From assembly GCA_035632095.1 (NCBI GenBank), contig DASQHM010000144.1:1-5054 (forward strand): DNA of 5,054 bases, read 5' to 3'. Both the position numbers and the translations under genes were made by a program. Numbering within the stretch: the stretch's first letter is position 1; every line of letters starts with the position of its first letter. Under the pieces are notes generated by a model. It made no database searches. It was not told the DNA's origin and saw nothing but the letters and a program-made list of their open reading frames with translations. Below, one piece after another: positions 1 to 5,054 of the stretch. The stretch comes from DASQHM01 sp035632095. Its GTDB lineage: Bacteria; Pseudomonadota; Alphaproteobacteria; Ferrovibrionales; Ferrovibrionaceae.

Positions 1-90
1 CAGGCGTGGTCCGACGTGGACCGATGGGAGCAGCTTGACGAAATCCGGAAGCGGCAGCTCCGAGCGGAACTAATCGCCGGGTGCTGCTGA
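1..90 (+). CDS. possible C-terminal tail of a convergent gene (partial)
   Basis: A plus-strand frame is open from the window edge to a TGA at 88-90, giving 29 residues with no visible start. The residues look protein-like: a charged, amphipathic helical stretch (WEQLDEIRKRQLRAEL) followed by a short IAGCC end. About four fifths of its codons end in G or C, as expected for coding DNA in a GC-rich genome. If real, it converges on the cytochrome b gene and overlaps its last 21 bases. I do not recognise the family and assign no function. The alternative is a chance open frame: 90 bases is short, and GC-rich DNA often has such frames. On the minus strand the same stretch shows no ATG or GTG start for a further operon gene. 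Confidence 0.35.
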   Translation, partial: QAWSDVDRWEQLDEIRKRQLRAELIAGCC

Positions 91-1083
91 AGGTTGTTTC
101 TGCGATCGATTTGACTGGGTCCGCGCGGCTTCTTCTTCGAGCCACAAGCTGTGGTGTTCCTTGGCCCAATTGATATCCACGGTGCCCGTGCCCATGGCCT
201 CGAAGGCGCCTTCCATGCCGATGGTGCCGATGTAGATGTGCGCCAGCATGACGGCGATGAACAACATGGCGACGATGCCATGCACCATCTCGGCGCTTTG
301 CATGGTTTCGACGGTCGTCCCGTAGAACGGGAAGATCAAGACATAGCCGCTTATGGCGACCGCGCCGCCGCCCAGCACGACGATCCAGTAGATCAGCTTT
401 TGGCCGCCGTTGAACCGGCTCGCCGGCGGATGTTCGTGCTTCACCATGCCGCCGCCGCGCCTGAACCATGCCACGTCGACGCTGTTGGGAATGTTGCCTG
501 CGATCCACATGAAGAAGATCAGGATCACGCCGATGGTGAAGGGGAAGCTCAGGTAGTTGTGCGCGTACTTGGCCCATTCGGACAGGGCGCTGAAACTCGA
601 CGCGCCCAACAGTGGCAGCAGCAGCGGCTTGCCGAAGGTGACATTGAGTCCGGAAAGTCCGAGGACGATGAAGCAGCTTGCCGTCATCCAGTGAACGAAC
701 CGTTCGGCGGTGTTGAACCGCACGATTGTGCGCCCCGACCGCCCGCTCTCGAGCCGCACCATGCCGCGCGTGAAATAGAAGACGAGGATCAGGGCCAGCA
801 TGCCGAGCACGGCGACGGCGCCGATCCAGCGCAGCGTCACCTCGTGGAAATGCCGCCAGTCGCGTCCCGCGGGCTGCTCGATGGTGTAGGACTTGATGTC
901 GGGGATGCTGCCGCGGCCCTGAATCGTCTTGAATTGCTGCAGGAGCTGCTCTTCCTTGACCGCGCTGGCCGTCGGATCGACCGATTTTGGCTGCTGCGCC
1001 GCCACCGGATTGGCGAACATCGCAAATACGAGCAGCAGAAACACGCCGACGACCTTGCGAAGATCAATGACAGGCGTCGTCAT
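70..1083 (-). CDS. fdhC: formate dehydrogenase gamma subunit, membrane cytochrome b556 type
   Basis: This subunit takes electrons from the beta subunit and passes them through two b hemes to the quinone pool, anchoring the complex in the inner membrane. The 337-aa protein begins with a hydrophobic signal-like segment (about residues 11-28, possible cleavage after Val-Ala-Ala at 27-29). A hydrophilic, presumably periplasmic stretch follows to about 84. Five membrane segments lie near 86-105, 130-149, 179-197, 230-252 and 266-288, and the loops fit the positive-inside rule. Candidate heme ligands are His131 (ERFVHW), His175 (YAHNYL), His268 (MVHG) and His282 (LAHIYIG). The last two are 14 residues apart, as in E. 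coli FdnI. The cytoplasmic tail carries WAKEHHSLWLEEE, which I recognise from FDH gamma subunits. It is much longer than FdnI (217 aa) because of the N-terminal extension. I chose the ATG at 1083 because a GGGAGGG site precedes it; an in-frame TTG at 1098 would add five residues but overlaps that site. Confidence 0.95.
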   Translation of the reverse strand: MTTPVIDLRKVVGVFLLLVFAMFANPVAAQQPKSVDPTASAVKEEQLLQQFKTIQGRGSIPDIKSYTIEQPAGRDWRHFHEVTLRWIGAVAVLGMLALILVFYFTRGMVRLESGRSGRTIVRFNTAERFVHWMTASCFIVLGLSGLNVTFGKPLLLPLLGASSFSALSEWAKYAHNYLSFPFTIGVILIFFMWIAGNIPNSVDVAWFRRGGGMVKHEHPPASRFNGGQKLIYWIVVLGGGAVAISGYVLIFPFYGTTVETMQSAEMVHGIVAMLFIAVMLAHIYIGTIGMEGAFEAMGTGTVDINWAKEHHSLWLEEEAARTQSNRSQKQPSAAPGD

Positions 1084-1089
1084 GCCAAT

Positions 1090-1096
1090 CCCTCCC
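1090..1096 (-). promoter_or_regulatory. ribosome binding site of the gamma subunit gene
   Basis: On the minus strand this reads GGGAGGG, six bases before the ATG at 1083. It decides the start: the upstream in-frame TTG (1096-1098) shares a base with the site and so is unlikely to be used. The 57-base gap between the beta stop and this ATG shows no other clear signal. Confidence 0.8.
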
Positions 1097-1140
1097 AATT
1101 TTCGTTTCTTTTCTCGTCGCCTCGGCCGTATCGCGACGTA

Positions 1141-1737
1141 TCACGAAGCAATGGTCTGCTGATAGGCGGTCTTCCAACCCCAGGCGCCCGACCCGTAGCC
1201 GCGCTTGAGTACGCGTTCCTTGTAGATTTGCGCGATGATGTCACCGTCGCCTGCAAGGAGCGATTTGGTCGAGCACATTTCGGCGCACAGCGGCAGCTTG
1301 CCCTCGGCCAAGCGGTTGGCCCCGTATTTCTCGTATTCGGCGGCGCTGCCGTCCGGCTCCGGACCGCCGGCGCAGAACGTGCATTTGTCCATCTTGCCGC
1401 GCGAGCCGAAATTCCCGACGCGCGGATATTGCGGCGCGCCGAACGGGCAGGCATAGAAGCAGTAGCCGCAGCCGATGCACGTGTCCTTCGAATGCAGCAC
1501 GACGCCGTCCGCGGTCGTGTAGAAGGCGTTGACCGGGCACACCGCCTGGCACGGCGCGTCGGTGCAATGCATGCATGCCATCGAGACCGAGCGCTCCCCC
1601 GGCTTGCCGTCGTTGATGGTGACGACACGGCGGCGGTTGATGCCCCACGGCACTTCGTGTTCGTTCTTGCAGGCGGTGACGCAGGCGTTGCACTCGATGC
1701 AGCGGTCGGCGTCGCAGAGGAATTTCATCCGGGCCAT
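1141..1737 (-). CDS. fdhB: formate dehydrogenase beta subunit, four-cluster ferredoxin-type protein
   Basis: This electron-transfer subunit carries electrons from the [4Fe-4S] cluster of alpha to the hemes of gamma. The 198 residues contain sixteen cysteines in four groups: C13/C16/C19/C23, C55/C58/C63/C67, C87/C90/C93/C97 and C119/C122/C151/C155. This is the pattern of the FdnH/DmsB/NrfC family, with four [4Fe-4S] clusters exchanged between the halves of the protein. One further cysteine, C8, lies outside these groups. It has no signal peptide, so it is expected to be exported together with the Tat-bearing alpha subunit. Unlike E. coli FdnH (294 aa), it ends soon after the last cluster and has no C-terminal membrane helix, so membrane attachment must come from gamma. 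The start is the ATG at 1737, preceded by GAGGAGG; Met4 is a weaker alternative. It lies 11 bases after the alpha stop, which suggests coupled translation. Among four-cluster beta subunits, the flanking alpha and gamma genes make formate dehydrogenase by far the best reading. Confidence 0.95.
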   Translation of the reverse strand: MARMKFLCDADRCIECNACVTACKNEHEVPWGINRRRVVTINDGKPGERSVSMACMHCTDAPCQAVCPVNAFYTTADGVVLHSKDTCIGCGYCFYACPFGAPQYPRVGNFGSRGKMDKCTFCAGGPEPDGSAAEYEKYGANRLAEGKLPLCAEMCSTKSLLAGDGDIIAQIYKERVLKRGYGSGAWGWKTAYQQTIAS

Positions 1738-1743
1738 CGTCTA

Positions 1744-1750
1744 CCTCCTC
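1744..1750 (-). promoter_or_regulatory. ribosome binding site of the beta subunit gene
   Basis: On the minus strand this reads GAGGAGG, six bases before the ATG at 1737. It overlaps the TGA stop of the alpha gene (1749-1751), so ribosomes ending alpha sit on the beta start region. This arrangement is typical of translational coupling between subunits made in equal amounts. Confidence 0.8.
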
Positions 1751-4661
1751 ACGCCGCAGCGATCTGACAAAGGGTGACTTTGGGCTCCTGCATTCCCGTC
1801 GCAGGATCGTACCCGTAGGTCGTGATCGTGTTCGCGCTCTCGCCGAGCACGATCGGATCGGTATCCTTGGGATACCGGTCGCGGAGGTCGACGCCGCCGA
1901 GCCAGCCGCCGAAGTGGAACGGCATCCAGGCGACGCCCTTGCCGATGCGCTCGGTGACCAGCGCCTTCATCTTGGCCTTTGAACCGTTTTCCGCGCCCGT
2001 CACCCAGACCCAAGCTCCGTCGCGGATGCCGCGCTCCATGGCGTCGGCCGGGCTGATCTCGATGAACATGTCCTGCTGCAGCTCGGCGAGCCATTTGTTG
2101 GAACGCGTCTCCTCGCCGCCGCCCTCGAACTCGACCAACCGTCCGGAGCTCAGGATCAGCGGGAATTGCTTGGCAATTCCCTTGTCCACCGCCGCCTTCT
2201 GGACGGTGAAGCCGATGTTCGGCAGTCGGAACTGCTTCGCGTCGGGCAGCGTCGGATACTTCGCCACCAGATCGACGCGCGGCGTGTAGATCGGCTCGCG
2301 ATGGGTCGGGATCGGGTCCGGCAGGCCGAAGGCGTTCATCCGCGCCTTGGCATTGCCATAGGGAACGCAGCCGTGCATGAGCGCGACGCGCTGGATGCCG
2401 CCGGAAAGATCGATCGACCACGACACGGTGCCGGATTTTTCGGGCCCGCCCGCGATCTTCTCGATGGTCGCCAGCTCTTCGGGGGTCAGATCCTTGTCCC
2501 AGCCGAGTTTCTTCAGCACCGCCATAGTGAACTCGGGGTAGCCGTCCTTGATCTCCGAGCCGACCGAGTAGGAACCTTCCGCCAGCAAGTTGACGCCGTT
2601 CCGCTCGACGCCGAAGCGCGCACGGAATGTTCCGCCCCCGTCCATCACGGCGAGGTTGGTGTTGTACAGCAGCGGCGTGCCGGGGTGTTTGACTTCCGGC
2701 TTGCCCCAGCACGGCCAGGGCAGGCCGTAGTAGTCGCCCTTTGCCGGACCGTCCTTCGCCCGCATGGTGACCAGATCGAAGTCTTTCTGGTTCGCCATGT
2801 GCATCTTGATGCGCTCCGGCGATTGGCCGCAGTAGCCGGTCGAAAAGCTCCCGCGGTTCATTTCGCGAAGCACGTCCTCGGGCAGCGGATCGTTGTTTTC
2901 GACCTTGATGTTCTTGAACATCTTGTCGGCGAAGCCGAGCTTGGTCGCCAGCCGGTACATGATCTCGAGATCGTTCTTCGACTCGAAGATCGGCTTGACG
3001 ATCTGATAGCCCCATTGCATCGAGCGGTTCGACGCGACCCGCGAGCCGGACGCCTCGAACTGGGTGCAGGCGGGCAGCAGATACATGTCGTCCTTGCGCC
3101 CCGCCTCGACCGCCAGCGACGCCCAGGTCGTCGGATGCGGGTCGGCGACCACAAGCAGGTCGAGCTTCTTCAAGCCTTTCAGCGATTCCGGGATGCGCGT
3201 GATGCTGTTGCTCGCGTGGCCTTGCACGAACATGGCCCGCAGATTGTCCTTTTGATCCACCTGGTCCTTCGGCAGAAGTGTCGCATCGAACCAGCGGGTC
3301 AGCGGGATGCCGGGCGTCTCCATGATCTTCTTGGAGTCGAAGCGCGACTGCAGGTATTCGTAGTCGACCTCCCACACGCGCGACCAGTGCCGCCATGCTC
3401 CCTCGATGAGACCGTAGTAGAACGGCAGGGTGACGATATCGAGACCGACGTCGGTCGCGCCCTGCACATTGTCATGGCCGCGAAAGATATTCGCGCCGGT
3501 CCCGCTCTTGCCGACATTGCCGGTGAGCAGCAACGCGATGCAGCTTGCGCGAACGTTGGCGGTGCCGACGGTGTGCTGGGTCTGCCCCATGCACCAGATC
3601 AGCGTGGCCGGCTTTTGGGTCGCGAACATCTCGGCGACGCGCTTGAGCTGCTCGCCCGGAACGCCGGAGACGCGCTCGACTTCCTCGGGCGTCCACTTGT
3701 CGATCTCCTTGCGCACGTCTTCGTAGCCGTAGACGCGCTGCGCGATGAACTCCTTGTCCTCCCACCCGTTCTGCACGATGTGCCACATCATGCCGTAGAG
3801 CACCGGAATGTCGGTGCCGGGCCGCAGACGCACGTATTCCGTCGCATGCGCGGCCGTGCGCGTCAGGCGCGGATCGATGACGATGACATTGGACTTGTTG
3901 AGCTCGGCGCCTTCCAGCAGATGCTGTAGCGAGACCGGATGCGCCTCGGCGGGATTGCCGCCCATGATGATCTGCGTCTTCGCGTTCCGGATGTCGTTGT
4001 AGCTGTTGGTCATCGCCCCATAGCCCCAGGTATTGGCTACCCCGGTGACCGTGGTCGAATGGCAGATGCGCGCCTGGTGATCGGTATTGTTGGTTCCCCA
4101 GAATGCGCCAAGCTTGCGGAACATGTAGGCGCCTTCGTTGGTGAACTTGGCCGACCCGAGCCAGTACACCGAATCCGGGCCCGACTTTTCGCGGATCGCC
4201 ATCAGCTTGTCGCCGATCTCGTTGATCGCCTGGTCCCAGGAAACGCGGGTCCATTGGCCGTTGACCAGCTTCAGCGGGTACTTGAGACGCCGCTCCCCGG
4301 AAACGAGCTCGCGCACGGACGCGCCCTTGGCGCAATGCGAACCGCGATTGATCGGGCTGTCCCAACTCGGCTCCTGGCCGATCCAGACGCCGTTTGCGAC
4401 CTCAGCCGTCACCGTGCAGCCTACCGAGCAGTGTGTGCAGATGCTCTTGCGCGTCTCCAGTTTCGCTCCGGCCGCCGGCGGCGGCCCGGCCTTCGCCCGC
4501 CGCACCCCGCCAAGCGGCAAGGTGCCGAGGGCCGCGAGCCCTCCGGTGACGAGGCCCGTGCCGCGCAGGAAGGCGCGGCGATCGAGGCCATGATTCGATT
4601 GGCTCGCGAATGCGGTCAGATTGCCGCCGCGAGCTTGACGTTCCGTTCTCCTGATCAGCAC
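1749..4661 (-). CDS. fdhA: formate dehydrogenase catalytic alpha subunit, Mo/W-bis-MGD, cysteine type
   Basis: This enzyme oxidises formate to CO2 at a molybdenum or tungsten bis-MGD site on the periplasmic side and sends electrons to the beta subunit. The 970-aa protein starts with a Tat signal: twin arginines at 28-29 (LDRRAFLRGTG), then a hydrophobic run to about 51. The [4Fe-4S] motif is C75-x2-C78-x3-C82 plus C110, with Lys112 just after it, as in the electron-transfer lysine of FDH-H. The metal ligand lies in HQARICHSTTV: Cys200 (codon TGC at 4062-4064) stands where E. coli FdnG has selenocysteine, followed by the catalytic His201. Arg394 in FRGHDNVQG matches the active-site arginine of FDH-H. 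The MGD-binding domain covers about 832-960. Length is close to the family (FdnG 1015 aa). The start is a GTG at 4661 with a strong AAGGAGG site. The Cys-His pair and RGH motif separate it from nitrate and thiosulfate/polysulfide reductases. Metal choice (Mo or W) cannot be read from the sequence. Confidence 0.97.
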   Translation of the reverse strand: MLIRRTERQARGGNLTAFASQSNHGLDRRAFLRGTGLVTGGLAALGTLPLGGVRRAKAGPPPAAGAKLETRKSICTHCSVGCTVTAEVANGVWIGQEPSWDSPINRGSHCAKGASVRELVSGERRLKYPLKLVNGQWTRVSWDQAINEIGDKLMAIREKSGPDSVYWLGSAKFTNEGAYMFRKLGAFWGTNNTDHQARICHSTTVTGVANTWGYGAMTNSYNDIRNAKTQIIMGGNPAEAHPVSLQHLLEGAELNKSNVIVIDPRLTRTAAHATEYVRLRPGTDIPVLYGMMWHIVQNGWEDKEFIAQRVYGYEDVRKEIDKWTPEEVERVSGVPGEQLKRVAEMFATQKPATLIWCMGQTQHTVGTANVRASCIALLLTGNVGKSGTGANIFRGHDNVQGATDVGLDIVTLPFYYGLIEGAWRHWSRVWEVDYEYLQSRFDSKKIMETPGIPLTRWFDATLLPKDQVDQKDNLRAMFVQGHASNSITRIPESLKGLKKLDLLVVADPHPTTWASLAVEAGRKDDMYLLPACTQFEASGSRVASNRSMQWGYQIVKPIFESKNDLEIMYRLATKLGFADKMFKNIKVENNDPLPEDVLREMNRGSFSTGYCGQSPERIKMHMANQKDFDLVTMRAKDGPAKGDYYGLPWPCWGKPEVKHPGTPLLYNTNLAVMDGGGTFRARFGVERNGVNLLAEGSYSVGSEIKDGYPEFTMAVLKKLGWDKDLTPEELATIEKIAGGPEKSGTVSWSIDLSGGIQRVALMHGCVPYGNAKARMNAFGLPDPIPTHREPIYTPRVDLVAKYPTLPDAKQFRLPNIGFTVQKAAVDKGIAKQFPLILSSGRLVEFEGGGEETRSNKWLAELQQDMFIEISPADAMERGIRDGAWVWVTGAENGSKAKMKALVTERIGKGVAWMPFHFGGWLGGVDLRDRYPKDTDPIVLGESANTITTYGYDPATGMQEPKVTLCQIAAA

Positions 4662-4666
4662 GGATG

Positions 4667-4673
4667 CCTCCTT
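4667..4673 (-). promoter_or_regulatory. ribosome binding site of the alpha subunit gene
   Basis: On the minus strand this reads AAGGAGG, five bases before a GTG at 4661. It supports GTG as the true start and therefore the long n-region (about 27 residues) ahead of the twin-arginine motif. It shares one base with the TGA stop (4673-4675) of the small Tat protein gene, again suggesting coupling. Confidence 0.8.
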
Positions 4674-4873
4674 CAGCTCGGGTAGCGGTTGACGCGATAG
4701 TAGGTCTTGACCTCGTCGGTCTCCTTGTAGCGAGCCTTGCGCCGTTCATCTTCGGTTTCGCTGTCGGCCACGGCATCGGTGGCGAATGCCGCGGCGGCGC
4801 TCGCCGCCACACCGGTACCGAGCAGGCCAAAGAAGCGACGGCGCCCCATGGCGATCTTTTCTCGCGTCTTCAT
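4673..4873 (-). CDS. small Tat-signal protein, 'formate dehydrogenase region TAT target' type (FdhX-like)
   Basis: This is a 66-residue protein of a kind regularly found just upstream of fdhA in such operons (I recall the TIGRFAM name formate_TAT, and fdhX in Shewanella). Its biochemical role is not established to my knowledge. The n-region is followed by GRRRFFGLLG (residues 10-19), a twin-arginine motif, then an alanine-rich hydrophobic stretch to about residue 31. Ala-Val-Ala at 34-36 is a plausible cleavage site. That would leave only about 30 residues, very charged, ending in YYRVNRYPS. It may be an extra small subunit, an assembly factor or an uncleaved membrane-anchored peptide. The start is the ATG at 4873, seven bases after a GGGAGGG site. 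An ATG at 4903, directly after the chaperone stop, would give 76 residues (extra MAARKREGAA), but that reading would bury the binding site inside the gene. It lies 11 bases ahead of fdhA. Confidence 0.85.
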   Translation of the reverse strand: MKTREKIAMGRRRFFGLLGTGVAASAAAAFATDAVADSETEDERRKARYKETDEVKTYYRVNRYPS

Positions 4874-4880
4874 TGCCGCA

Positions 4881-4887
4881 CCCTCCC
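4881..4887 (-). promoter_or_regulatory. ribosome binding site of the small Tat protein gene
   Basis: On the minus strand this reads GGGAGGG, seven bases before the ATG at 4873. It favours the 66-residue form over the 76-residue form that would start at 4903, the base directly following the chaperone TAA. Confidence 0.7.
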
Positions 4888-4903
4888 GTTTCCGCGCCGC
4901 CAT

Positions 4904-5054
4904 TTATTGCGGTAGCGCGAATGCTTGTTTTTCGGCCTCGACGAAATGGCGCCCGATCGCGCCGACATGGCGGTAGAAGTCCGCAGCCTTCGCCGTCGTC
5001 AGGTCGCTGAAGAAACGCCCGATCCACGGCGCAAGATGCCTTTCGAAGAATTGC
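4904..5054 (-). CDS. TorD/DmsD-family maturation chaperone, C-terminal part (partial)
   Basis: The window edge cuts this gene; only its last 49 codons and a TAA (4904-4906) are present. The visible residues carry the C-terminal signature I know from TorD/DmsD-like chaperones: FFERHLAPWIGRFFSDL, then ADFYRHVGAIGRHFVEAEKQAF. In that family the pattern is 'H-hydrophobic-x-PW...F...DL...A...FY...G...F...E'. Such all-helical cytoplasmic proteins bind the Tat signal or apo-form of a molybdopterin enzyme and hold it back from export until its cofactor is loaded. Its place as the gene ahead of the small Tat protein and fdhA makes the formate dehydrogenase alpha subunit the likely client. The small Tat protein could also be a client. 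The stop lies 30 bases before the chosen start of the next gene, and an ATG follows the TAA directly. The start, full length and promoter are outside the window. Confidence 0.88.
   Translation of the reverse strand, partial: QFFERHLAPWIGRFFSDLTTAKAADFYRHVGAIGRHFVEAEKQAFALPQ

Noticed and set aside
1..70. Rho-independent terminator after the operon
   Set aside because: I looked for a GC-rich hairpin followed by a T run on the minus strand below position 70 and saw none. Either the terminator lies outside the window or another mechanism is used.
1084..1098. TTG start adding five residues to the gamma subunit
   Set aside because: The GGGAGGG site lies between the TTG and the ATG at 1083 and shares a base with the TTG, so it can only serve the ATG.
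151..1767. A 538-codon plus-strand open frame opposite fdhB and fdhC
   Set aside because: It runs antisense across two clear genes and the gap between them. Its composition (many Asp, His, Ala, Arg) mirrors the codons of the real genes, and I see no domain in it.
1741..3396. A 551-codon minus-strand frame inside fdhA
   Set aside because: It overlaps the alpha gene in another frame, is dominated by Arg, Gly and Ala, and has no recognisable motif, whereas the alpha frame has conserved motifs throughout.
2166..3929. A 587-codon plus-strand open frame opposite fdhA
   Set aside because: It is fully antisense to the well-recognised alpha subunit. Its product is rich in Arg, Ala, His, Asp and Val with no motif I recognise, which is the usual shadow of a GC-rich gene.
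1749..4661. Alternative identity of the alpha subunit as a nitrate, thiosulfate or polysulfide reductase
   Set aside because: The Cys200-His201 pair, the RGH motif with the following NVQG, the neighbouring four-His cytochrome b and the small FDH-associated Tat protein all point to formate dehydrogenase.

Overview
The window holds almost all of one minus-strand operon for a periplasm-facing, membrane-bound molybdenum or tungsten formate dehydrogenase of the FdnGHI/FdoGHI type. The DNA is GC-rich, with strong G/C preference at third codon positions. The gene order, the Cys-type (not selenocysteine) catalytic subunit and the long gamma subunit with a signal peptide suggest a proteobacterium. An alphaproteobacterium of the Hyphomicrobiales kind is my best guess, but this is inference from gene style and not a database match.

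In transcription order, from high to low coordinates, the layout is as follows. (1) The last 49 codons of a TorD/DmsD-family maturation chaperone (4904-5054), cut by the window edge. (2) A 66-residue Tat-signal protein of the 'formate dehydrogenase region TAT target' kind (4673-4873). (3) The catalytic alpha subunit, 970 aa, with a Tat signal, a [4Fe-4S] site and a Cys-His active-site pair (1749-4661). (4) The beta subunit, 198 aa, with sixteen cysteines for four [4Fe-4S] clusters (1141-1737). (5) The gamma subunit, a multi-heme-ligand cytochrome b of 337 aa (70-1083). The genes are 11 to 57 nt apart and each complete one has a clear purine-rich ribosome binding site. At two junctions that site overlaps the stop codon of the gene before it. 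The promoter must lie beyond position 5054. At the low-coordinate end, a plus-strand reading frame open from the window edge to a TGA at 88-90 may be the tail of a convergent gene.

Together the products would work as follows. The chaperone guards folding and cofactor loading of the alpha subunit before Tat export. Alpha oxidises formate to CO2 in the periplasm. Electrons pass through the alpha and beta iron-sulfur clusters to the two b hemes of gamma and then to the quinone pool. The small Tat protein is a regular companion of such operons, and its role is not clear from sequence.

I found no mobile element, CRISPR array, RNA gene or clear terminator, and no stretch over 300 bases lacks a gene. 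This is mainly a recognisable respiratory operon. The points most worth a second look are the small Tat protein, the short anchorless beta subunit paired with a gamma subunit carrying a periplasmic extension, and the possible convergent overlap at the left edge.
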